From positions 2,356,001 through 2,420,000 of the forward strand of contig NZ_QBKS01000001.1 in assembly GCF_003054285.1 (NCBI RefSeq): a stretch of 64,000 nt of DNA, in the 5' to 3' direction. The notes beneath the pieces are model-generated. The model was not told the origin of the DNA. It saw nothing but the letters and a program-made list of their open reading frames with translations, and searched no databases. Origin of the DNA: Litoreibacter ponti. Lineage in GTDB: Bacteria > Pseudomonadota > Alphaproteobacteria > Rhodobacterales > Rhodobacteraceae. Position numbers and translations under genes: made by a program. Shown in pieces: positions 33,380 through 40,100 of the stretch (position 1 is the stretch's first letter; each line of letters starts with the position of its first letter).

Positions 33380-34210
33380 CTAGTCTAGCGTATACGGTCG
33401 GTCGTGCTCCAAGGAAGGGACACGCTGTCGCGCTTTGTTAACCTCTTCCAAATCCATGTCCAGAACGCTGATACCCGGCTTGGTGCCAGCATCCAGCAAA
33501 ACCTGTCCCCAAGGCGAAACGACCATGGAATGCCCATAAGTTGTGCGTGACTTGCCCGACTTCGCGGCATGGGTCCCGGTTTGCGCAGGCGCGATGACGA
33601 AACATCCGGTCTCAATCGCGCGTGCGCGCAGCAGGCTTTCCCAATGGGCGTCACCTGTGACGGGCGAAAAGGCCGACGGGGCCGAAATGATCCGCGCGCC
33701 CGCTTGCGCAAGCGTCCGGTAGAGCGCCGGGAAGCGCATGTCGTAGCAGATCGTCAAACCGATCTTGCCAAAGGGTGTGTCTGTCACGACGGCTCGGTCG
33801 CCGGGACGGTAACCTTTGCTTTCGTGATACGCCTCGCTGTCCGAGATCGTAACGTCGAACATATGGATCTTGTCGTACCACGCGGCGATCTGGCCCTTGG
33901 AGTCGATCAGGAAGCTGCGATTGGCGAAGCGGCCGTCCGGGTCGCCCGTCTTGAGCGCCAGTGAGCCGATCAGCAGCCAGACCCCATGCGTGTTCGCAGC
34001 CTGCCGCAATGCCGCCAGCGTCGGGTCATCGTCTTGCTGGCGCAGCATCTCGATCTGACGTTTGCGGCTGGTCGAAACGCAATTCGTGACCTCCGGCGTC
34101 GCGATCAGCACCGCGCCAGCGCGGGCGGCCTGTTCCACCATGTCGAGCGTTCCGGACAGGTTGGCGGCAGGATCGTCGGAGACGTTGAGCTGCAGGATGC
34201 CGAGCCGCAT
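33380..34210 (-). CDS. Carbon-nitrogen hydrolase (Nit-family omega-amidase-like)
   Basis: This 276-residue member of the nitrilase superfamily has the catalytic triad Glu (ATPEVTNCV near residue 40), Lys (WYDKIHMFDV near 113) and Cys (LTICYDMRFPALYR near 154). It belongs to the Nit1/Nit2 group, which hydrolyses deaminated glutathione or omega-amides of 2-oxo acids. Lying beside a glutaredoxin gene, a role in repairing deaminated glutathione is attractive but unproven. The ATG at 34210 overlaps the glutaredoxin stop by one base (TGATG); a GTG directly before it is possible. Confidence 0.9.
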   Translation of the reverse strand: MRLGILQLNVSDDPAANLSGTLDMVEQAARAGAVLIATPEVTNCVSTSRKRQIEMLRQQDDDPTLAALRQAANTHGVWLLIGSLALKTGDPDGRFANRSFLIDSKGQIAAWYDKIHMFDVTISDSEAYHESKGYRPGDRAVVTDTPFGKIGLTICYDMRFPALYRTLAQAGARIISAPSAFSPVTGDAHWESLLRARAIETGCFVIAPAQTGTHAAKSGKSRTTYGHSMVVSPWGQVLLDAGTKPGISVLDMDLEEVNKARQRVPSLEHDRPYTLD

Positions 34211-34467
34211 CACGCGGCCAGCATCGGGTCCAGCTTGCCGGCTTGCTCCAACGCATAAAGATCATCGCAGCCGCCGACATGGGTGCCGTCGATGAAGATC
34301 TGCGGCACCGTGCGCCCGCCATTGGCACGCGAGATCATCTCGCCCTTCTTGTCAGGATTGCGGGAGACATCGGTCTCTTCAAATTCGACGCCCTTGGAGC
34401 TCAGTAGGCGCTTGGCCGCATGGCAAAAACCACAAAGCGGCGAGGTGTAGATTTCAACTTGGGCCAT
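34210..34467 (-). CDS. grxC: Glutaredoxin 3
   Basis: This 85-residue protein has a thioredoxin fold with an active site CGFC at 12-15, a TVPQIFIDG cis-proline loop near 53 and the GGCDDLYAL glutathione-binding segment near 65. The usual GrxC motif is CPYC; Gly-Phe in the middle is uncommon and may shift redox potential or activity. It reduces disulfides using glutathione. The ribosome binding site AGGAGC is good. It is linked to the nitrilase-family gene by a TGATG overlap. Confidence 0.92.
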   Translation of the reverse strand: MAQVEIYTSPLCGFCHAAKRLLSSKGVEFEETDVSRNPDKKGEMISRANGGRTVPQIFIDGTHVGGCDDLYALEQAGKLDPMLAA

Positions 34468-34503
34468 GGCGCGGCTCCTTTGTCTCTTGCTTTGGCGCCT
34501 TAC

Positions 34504-35223
34504 CTAGTCATCTTTCGCCACGCGCGCCAGCACCACCATATCAACGCTGCGTGCGCCCTCTGAAACACAAGCCTCAGCACAAGCGGCGAGCGTGGCGCCC
34601 GACGTCATAACGTCATCGACCAGCAAGACAGCTTTCCCAGCCAGAGCTCCCCCGCGTTTCGGATGCGGCACAATCGCTTGGTCCATCGCCGCAAAGCGCA
34701 AATCGCGCGTCTTGCCGTCGAGCACGTCCGTGGCGCGAAACCGGTGCAGAGAGTCGGGAAGATAGGTCAGATCAAGCCGCGTCGCGATCCGCTTGGCGAG
34801 CAGGGCCGATTGGTTGTAGCGCCGTCTCAGCAGGCGCAACCAGTGAAGCGGAACCGGCACCACAACGCCGTCCGCTGGCATCCGCGGCGCGGCCTTCGCC
34901 ATCCACGCGCTGGCGGGAACCGCGAAGTCCGTTCGATCGCCATGCTTCAGGCGAAGCGCAATCGACCGGCCATTGCCCTTGTACAGCATCGCCGCAGCGC
35001 CCCGATGCCAAGGCCGCGCGATGGTCAGGCAGTCGTCGCATTGCACATCTTGGCCGTCATCATCGCCCGGCAGCGGCACACCGCAGCTTCGGCAGGTCAG
35101 ACCATAAATGAACGGCGTCTCGCGCCAGCAGCCGCCGCACAGGGACGCGTCGCCTTCCACGGGGTTTGCGCAGGTCAGGCATTGGCTTGGATACAGAAGC
35201 CTCAGCGCGGTTTGCATTTTCAT
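34504..35223 (-). CDS. comF: ComF-family phosphoribosyltransferase-like competence protein
   Basis: This 239-residue protein has an N-terminal double zinc ribbon (CLTC, CGGC, CRSC, CDDC cysteine pairs) and a C-terminal phosphoribosyltransferase fold. The PRPP loop is VLLVDDVMTSGAT near 205 and the family segment RRRYNQSALLAKRIA near 135. ComF is required for DNA uptake in naturally competent bacteria, and in Rhodobacter capsulatus its homologue supports receipt of gene transfer agent DNA. Here it heads a four-gene run (comF, grxC, nit, marR) and is divergent from the BioC-like gene with a 44-base gap. Confidence 0.9.
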   Translation of the reverse strand: MKMQTALRLLYPSQCLTCANPVEGDASLCGGCWRETPFIYGLTCRSCGVPLPGDDDGQDVQCDDCLTIARPWHRGAAAMLYKGNGRSIALRLKHGDRTDFAVPASAWMAKAAPRMPADGVVVPVPLHWLRLLRRRYNQSALLAKRIATRLDLTYLPDSLHRFRATDVLDGKTRDLRFAAMDQAIVPHPKRGGALAGKAVLLVDDVMTSGATLAACAEACVSEGARSVDMVVLARVAKDD

Positions 35224-35267
35224 CTCTAGCCTCTAAGTAGCCATGTCTCGCCTCTGGAAGCCTCCGC

Positions 35268-36116
35268 ATGTCGCAAGCCCCCGCCCTGTTCGATCTTGAC
35301 GCGCTCGCCCGCCACCGCGCGCGCGCCGCGAAGGGTGAGTTCGCGGGATTTCTGCATGACGAGGCGATCTTCGAGGTCCAAGAAAGGCTCATCGACGTTA
35401 ACAGAACGTTTACGACACCTGCGATTGTCACGGGGTTCGGGGATATCTGGCGCGCCGCCTTTCCCGATGCGACGGTGGTGCCGGATACCGAGACGATTGA
35501 TCTTCAGCCTCAGTCGCATGATCTGGTCGTGCATGCGATGGGCCTGCACTGGGCAAACGATCCGGTGGGCCAGCTGGTTCAATGCCGCCGCGCGTTGAAA
35601 CCGGACGGATTGCTGATCGTCGCCATGCTTGGTGGGCAAACCCTGGTCGAGCTGCGCGCAGCCTTGGCCGAGGCCGAGACCCGCATCACCGGCGGGCTGT
35701 CCCCGCGCATCGCGCCCATGGGCGAAATCCGAGATCTGGGCGGGCTGCTTCAACGCGCTGGCCTTGCTTTGCCCGTTGCCGATAGCTCCAAACGCACGGT
35801 TTCGTACAGCTCCCCGCTTGCGCTTTTGTACGATCTGCGCGCGATGGGCGAGACCAACGCGCTTGCCGCGCGGGAAAAAAAGGTGCCGCCGCGCAATCTG
35901 TTTGCGGAGATGGCGCGTATATACACCGATACATATCCATCTGGGCCCGACCGGGTTGCGGCGACGTTTGAAATGATCTTCCTGACCGGGTGGGCGCCCT
36001 CGGAAACGCAGCAAAAGCCGCTGCGCCCCGGATCGGCCAAATCGCGGCTTGCAGATTTTTTGGGCACGACCGAGTTGGGGCCGGACGCAAAACCCGTTAA
36101 TGGGGATGAGGACTGA
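35268..36116 (+). CDS. BioC-like SAM-dependent methyltransferase domain protein
   Basis: This 282-residue protein resembles the NDUFAF5/BioC group. It starts with the family segment LFDLDALARHRARAA, has a degenerate SAM site, then the SHDLVVHAMGLHWANDPVGQL stretch and LKPDGLLIVAMLGG. The classical GxGxG motif I is replaced by IVTGFGDIWRA, so SAM binding may be altered or lost. Homologues in mitochondria hydroxylate or methylate a complex I subunit. The role here is unknown. It lies directly before hemH, five bases apart. Confidence 0.78.
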   Translation: MSQAPALFDLDALARHRARAAKGEFAGFLHDEAIFEVQERLIDVNRTFTTPAIVTGFGDIWRAAFPDATVVPDTETIDLQPQSHDLVVHAMGLHWANDPVGQLVQCRRALKPDGLLIVAMLGGQTLVELRAALAEAETRITGGLSPRIAPMGEIRDLGGLLQRAGLALPVADSSKRTVSYSSPLALLYDLRAMGETNALAAREKKVPPRNLFAEMARIYTDTYPSGPDRVAATFEMIFLTGWAPSETQQKPLRPGSAKSRLADFLGTTELGPDAKPVNGDED

Positions 36117-36121
36117 CAGAA

Positions 36122-37189
36122 ATGAACATGATGAACATGACCGCCCTTGAGACCGAATTGCCCCACGCAGGGCCCGACCATCCGAAGGTAAAGTTCGGCA
36201 AGGTTGGAGTTCTTCTGGCCAATCTCGGCACGCCCGACGACTACACCTACTGGCCGATGCGGCGCTACCTGGGCGAGTTCCTGTCCGACAAGCGCGTCAT
36301 CGACTACAGCCCGTTTATCTGGCAGCCTCTGCTGCAGCTGATCATCCTGACGAAGCGCCCGTTCTCCTCCGGCGCGGCCTACAAAAGCATCTGGAATCAC
36401 GAAGCGGGCGAGAGCCCGTTGATGACGATCACCAAGGACCAGACCGCCAAGATCACAGACGCGATGAAGGCCAAATATGGTGACCGGATCGAGGTCGATT
36501 TCTGCATGCGCTACGGCAATCCGTCGACCAAATCGAAGGTGCGCCAGATGATTGAGCGCGGCTGCGACAAGATCGTGTTCTTCCCGCTTTACCCACATTA
36601 CGCCGGCGCGACCTCGGCCACGGCCAATGACCAGTTCTTCCGCGCGTTGATGGAAGAAAAGTGGCAGCCGTCCGCCCGCACCATCCCTGCGTATTTCGAA
36701 AATCCTGCCTATATCGACGCGCTCGCGCAATCGGTGGAGCGGTCTTACGCGCAACTGGAGAAGAAGCCGGACATTCTGGTCTGCTCCTACCACGGTGTGC
36801 CCAAGCGCTACCTGATGGAGGGCGATCCGTATCACTGCCAGTGTCAGAAAACGACGCGGCTTCTCAAGGAGCGTCTGGGCTGGGCCGATACCGAGATCTG
36901 TACCACGTTCCAGTCAAAATTCGGGCCGGAAGAGTGGCTGAAGCCCTACACGGTCGAGGAGGTCGCACGACTGGCCGAAGAAGACGGCAAGAAGAACATC
37001 GCCGTCATTGCCCCTGCGTTTTCCGCCGATTGCATCGAGACGCTCGAAGAGATCAACGAAGAGATCAAGGAAAGCTTCGAGGAAGCGGGCGGCGAACACT
37101 TCACCTATATTCCGTGCCTCAATGACGATGACGCGCATATCAATGCGCTTTGCGGCGTCATCGATGACAATCTGAAGGGCTGGATCTAG
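36122..37189 (+). CDS. hemH: Ferrochelatase
   Basis: This 355-residue ferrochelatase inserts Fe(II) into protoporphyrin IX at the inner membrane. The family motifs LLANLGTPDDYTYWPMRRYL near 30, FFPLYPHYAGATSATA near 158 with the catalytic histidine, and SYHGVPKRYLMEGDPYHCQC near 221 are all present. The conserved C-terminal AFSADCIETLEEI is intact. It is the last plus-strand gene before a convergent 45-residue gene whose stop codon overlaps the hemH stop region by four bases. Confidence 0.96.
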   Translation: MNMMNMTALETELPHAGPDHPKVKFGKVGVLLANLGTPDDYTYWPMRRYLGEFLSDKRVIDYSPFIWQPLLQLIILTKRPFSSGAAYKSIWNHEAGESPLMTITKDQTAKITDAMKAKYGDRIEVDFCMRYGNPSTKSKVRQMIERGCDKIVFFPLYPHYAGATSATANDQFFRALMEEKWQPSARTIPAYFENPAYIDALAQSVERSYAQLEKKPDILVCSYHGVPKRYLMEGDPYHCQCQKTTRLLKERLGWADTEICTTFQSKFGPEEWLKPYTVEEVARLAEEDGKKNIAVIAPAFSADCIETLEEINEEIKESFEEAGGEHFTYIPCLNDDDAHINALCGVIDDNLKGWI

Positions 37190-37323
37190 GTCCGGCGGGG
37201 CGTAACCGGGCGGCCATCAAAGGTTTGGCCGTCTACTGCGACGCGCATCAAACCGTTGGCCAGCTTTTTGACGAACATTCCCTGAATTAGAATGCTGCTG
37301 CCGATGGATATTGTGCGTAGCAT
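37186..37323 (-). CDS. 45-residue small protein convergent with hemH
   Basis: A short frame starts at the ATG at 37323, with a strong ribosome binding site (GGGGGAGG, five bases away), and ends at a TAG overlapping the hemH stop. The product (begins MLRTISIGSSILIQG, ends GRPVTPRRT) looks like a small two-strand, basic, soluble protein. A TATTAT -10-like hexamer lies upstream on the same strand. The size, signal and position suggest a real gene; I believe similar tiny genes follow hemH in relatives, but cannot check that. Function unknown. Confidence 0.62.
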   Translation of the reverse strand: MLRTISIGSSILIQGMFVKKLANGLMRVAVDGQTFDGRPVTPRRT

Positions 37324-37429
37324 AAGTTCCTCCCCCAAGGTCTTGTGAGAGAGGATAATACAAATCGAACCTAAATCCAGTAATTATTAACCATATTTAT
37401 CGGGCATATGCTCGAATTTCGGGCGAAAT
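37324..37429. other. AT-rich promoter region of the 45-residue gene
   Basis: This 106-base gap holds a TATTAT hexamer, the CtrA-type half site TTAACCAT (37387-37394), a GCATATGC palindrome (37404-37411) and the inverted repeat ATTTCG-GG-CGAAAT (37416-37429), which abuts the mutT stop. The two-base spacer rules out the last as a hairpin terminator. Confidence 0.35.
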
Positions 37430-37828
37430 CTAAAGCCAATCCCGCAAAATCGGGATCAGCGGCACATCTGCAGCGGGCATAGGGTAGTCACGCAGCTTGT
37501 TCGGGCGGACCCATTCCAACGTCTGACCTTCCTGCGCCTTCGGGATACCCTGCCATTTGCGGCACGCAAATAGCGGCATCAGAAGATGGAAATCCTCATA
37601 GCTGTGAGACGCAAAGGTGAGCGGCGCGAGGCAGCTTTCCCATGTGTCGATCCCAAGCTCTTCGTGCAACTCCCGGACCAAGGCATGTTCCGGCGTCTCG
37701 CCTTGCTCGACCTTGCCGCCCGGAAACTCCCACAGGCCCGCCATCGACTTGCCTTCGGGGCGTTGTGCAAGCAGCACGCGACCATCGGCATCAATGAGCG
37801 CGACGGCAGACACCAGGACCATCTTCAC
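37430..37828 (-). CDS. mutT: MutT-family 8-oxo-dGTP diphosphatase
   Basis: This 132-residue Nudix hydrolase removes 8-oxo-dGTP from the nucleotide pool. The Nudix box is complete from GGKVEQGETPEHA through RELHEELGI (residues about 37-59). It follows the MutT-typical FPGGK. The GTG at 37828 overlaps the argJ stop by four bases (GTGA); an ATG two codons later is possible. Being in one transcript with argJ is a known arrangement in alphaproteobacteria. Confidence 0.92.
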   Translation of the reverse strand: MKMVLVSAVALIDADGRVLLAQRPEGKSMAGLWEFPGGKVEQGETPEHALVRELHEELGIDTWESCLAPLTFASHSYEDFHLLMPLFACRKWQGIPKAQEGQTLEWVRPNKLRDYPMPAADVPLIPILRDWL

Positions 37829-39060
37829 GACCGATAATCCGCGTTGATCTCGATATAGCCATGGGTCAGGTCACAGGTCCAAACGGTTGCGGCACCTGTG
37901 TCGAGGCCCAGATCGACCCGGATCAAGAGCACCTCGCCTTTCATGTGCGCAGCGGCGTCCGCCTCGACATAATCGGGTGAGACCCAGCCATTTTCCGCGA
38001 CCAGCACGTCCCCGAACCATATAGAAATGCGATCCCGGTCCGCCTGTGCGCCGGATTTACCGATGGCCATCACAACGCGGCCCCAATTCGGGTCCTCGCC
38101 CGCAATGGCGGTCTTGACCAGGGGCGAGTTCGCGATGGCCATGGCAACGCGTTTGGCATCCGTGTCGTTCACCGCGGCCGTGACCTGCACTTCGACGAAT
38201 TTCGTGGCCCCCTCGCCGTCCCGTACGACGAGGTGCGCAAGATCGAGCATCACGTCATGCAGGGCCTCCGCGAAACCAGCATGGCCTTCCACATCCACAC
38301 CAGACGCGCCAGTCGCGGCCACCAGCAGCGTGTCGGACGTGGACGTGTCGCTGTCGACGGTAATGCAGTTGAAGCTGCGGGCGTTCTCCGATGAGACCAG
38401 CGCCTGCAACGCGGGCTGGCTGATCTTGGCATCCGTGAAGATGTAGACCAGCATCGTCGCCATGTCTGGCGCGATCATGCCCGATCCTTTCGCGATGCCC
38501 GCGATTTTCACAGGTTTTCCATCGACCTCGATGACACGCTCGGCACCCTTGGCAAAGGTATCGGTGGTCATGATCGCTTGGGCGGCGTCTTCGATCTTTT
38601 CAGGGTCTAAGTCGGCCGAAAGCTTGTCTAAGGCAGAGGTGATTTTCTCATGGGGCAGCGGCTCACCGATCACACCTGTGGACGCTGTGTAGACATGGCT
38701 TTCAGGGATACTCAATGTCTTGGCGACTGCACCGGCCGTATGGCCCACCGCCGCGACACCCGCACCGCCGGTAAAGGCGTTTGCGTTGCCGGAGTTCACG
38801 AGAAACGCAAAACCGGCGTTCGGGTCATCGACTGTGCCGAGCTTCGCCTGACAGTCCAGAACCGGCGCCGCCCGCGTGGCAGAGCGGGTGAAGACGCCAG
38901 CAACAGAGGACCCCGGTGCAATTTCCGCCAGCATCACATCCGTGCGGCCCTGATATTTCACCCCTGCGGCCACGGACGCGAAACGAACGCCAGAAATGAC
39001 GGGCAGAGAGGGAAAGCCCCCCTTGGGTGCCAAGGGGGAGGTCTTTGTGATTGTGGCCAT
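37825..39060 (-). CDS. argJ: Bifunctional glutamate N-acetyltransferase/amino-acid N-acetyltransferase
   Basis: This 411-residue ArgJ transfers acetyl from N-acetylornithine to glutamate in the cyclic arginine pathway and can also use acetyl-CoA. The oxyanion-hole threonines lie in YTASTGVIGEPLP near 115. The self-cleavage site is the A-T bond in APDMATMLVYIF near 195, the new N-terminal Thr being the nucleophile. It follows the parvulin gene by 19 bases and precedes mutT with a four-base overlap. Confidence 0.96.
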   Translation of the reverse strand: MATITKTSPLAPKGGFPSLPVISGVRFASVAAGVKYQGRTDVMLAEIAPGSSVAGVFTRSATRAAPVLDCQAKLGTVDDPNAGFAFLVNSGNANAFTGGAGVAAVGHTAGAVAKTLSIPESHVYTASTGVIGEPLPHEKITSALDKLSADLDPEKIEDAAQAIMTTDTFAKGAERVIEVDGKPVKIAGIAKGSGMIAPDMATMLVYIFTDAKISQPALQALVSSENARSFNCITVDSDTSTSDTLLVAATGASGVDVEGHAGFAEALHDVMLDLAHLVVRDGEGATKFVEVQVTAAVNDTDAKRVAMAIANSPLVKTAIAGEDPNWGRVVMAIGKSGAQADRDRISIWFGDVLVAENGWVSPDYVEADAAAHMKGEVLLIRVDLGLDTGAATVWTCDLTHGYIEINADYRS

Positions 39061-39079
39061 GCCGGGCGCTCCGAAGCTG

Positions 39080-39922
39080 CTAGTCTTTCAGAAGCTCTAG
39101 ATTGCGAATGATGGAGGGATCAACCTCAACCTCGGCACGGGTGATGTCGGCGGCTTCGGTCAAGGTGGTGATCCGGTTGTCGATTGCCGCTGCCCGCAGC
39201 TCGCGCTCCAGCTCGTCGCGCACGCTGTCGAGCTCCGGCGCGGATTTGGCGCGGCTTTCATTGAGCTTCACGACATGCCAGCCGAACTGGGTCTGCACAG
39301 GCGCTTCGGTCACAGCGCCCTCTTCAAGGCTCAGAACAGCCTCTTCAAAGGCAGGCACCATCTGACCCTTGCCGAACCATCCCAGAAGGCCGCCGCCGGG
39401 ACCGGACGGGCCGGTGGATTTCTCCTTGGCGAGCTCGGCAAAATCCGCGCCGCCGCTCAGCTCTTCGATGACGGTGTTGGCCTCTTCTTCCGTCTCGACG
39501 AGGATGTGCGATGCGTTGAATTCCATCTCTGGCTCGCCTGTCTCGTAGCGCTCTTCGTAAAGCGCTTCGACCGAGCCGTCGTCCAGATCGGCCGTGCCGA
39601 CCTTGGCCAGCAGCTCGCCTGCCAGGAACGCGCGGATCTCGTTCTCTCGGGTCAGGGCGAGCGACTTGGTGTCATCCTTTTCCATCTCTTGCGCGAGGGC
39701 AGTTTGCTGGATCAGCTGCTCGAGCATGCCTTCGTAGAGCACATCGTCGGCCAGTTGCTTGTACTGATCAGGCAGGCGTTCTTGCAGCGCGATCATGTGG
39801 CCGATGGTGATGTCGGTCCCGTTGACGGTCGCCAGCACCGTATCGGCATCTTGCGCGGCAGCTGGCATCGCCACCGTGACGGCCAGGCCAGTCGCACGCA
39901 GAAGTGTTGAAAATTTGCCCAT
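39080..39922 (-). CDS. Periplasmic parvulin-type peptidyl-prolyl isomerase
   Basis: This 280-residue protein has a signal peptide (LLRATGLAVTVAMPAAAQ, cleaved near residue 24), a SurA-N-like helical part and a parvulin domain from about 130. The latter is seen in FNASHILVETEEEA, GGLLGWFGKGQMVPAFEEAV and VQTQFGWHVVKL. It should help fold exported proteins. The start at 39922 gives the signal peptide; 15 extra in-frame codons upstream do not fit. It is divergent from secA, a sensible pairing for export. Confidence 0.92.
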   Translation of the reverse strand: MGKFSTLLRATGLAVTVAMPAAAQDADTVLATVNGTDITIGHMIALQERLPDQYKQLADDVLYEGMLEQLIQQTALAQEMEKDDTKSLALTRENEIRAFLAGELLAKVGTADLDDGSVEALYEERYETGEPEMEFNASHILVETEEEANTVIEELSGGADFAELAKEKSTGPSGPGGGLLGWFGKGQMVPAFEEAVLSLEEGAVTEAPVQTQFGWHVVKLNESRAKSAPELDSVRDELERELRAAAIDNRITTLTEAADITRAEVEVDPSIIRNLELLKD

Positions 39923-39960
39923 TTCGCTTGTCTCCAAAGGGTCCGCGACGGCGCGCGGCG

Positions 39961-39989
39961 TTGACACTATCAGAGCCGCCCCTTACATC
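39961..39989 (+). promoter_or_regulatory. Predicted secA promoter
   Basis: A perfect TTGACA at 39961-39966 is followed after 17 bases by TACATC at 39984-39989, pointing toward secA. The predicted leader is about 105 bases. It lies in the 178-base gap between the divergent parvulin gene and secA. Confidence 0.5.
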
Positions 39990-40100
39990 GCCAAAGGTCG
40001 GGGAGGCCTCCGTCTTGGCAGTCGAGATATGGTGCGACAGGCCAAGGAGCAAGGCATCTTCGCACACATACATGTCAGCGATCATAAAAGGCGCGGAAAT

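Noticed and set aside
40030..40100. In-frame extension of secA to an ATG at 40030
   Set aside because: The extra residues do not resemble SecA N-termini, which begin close to the ATG at 40101.
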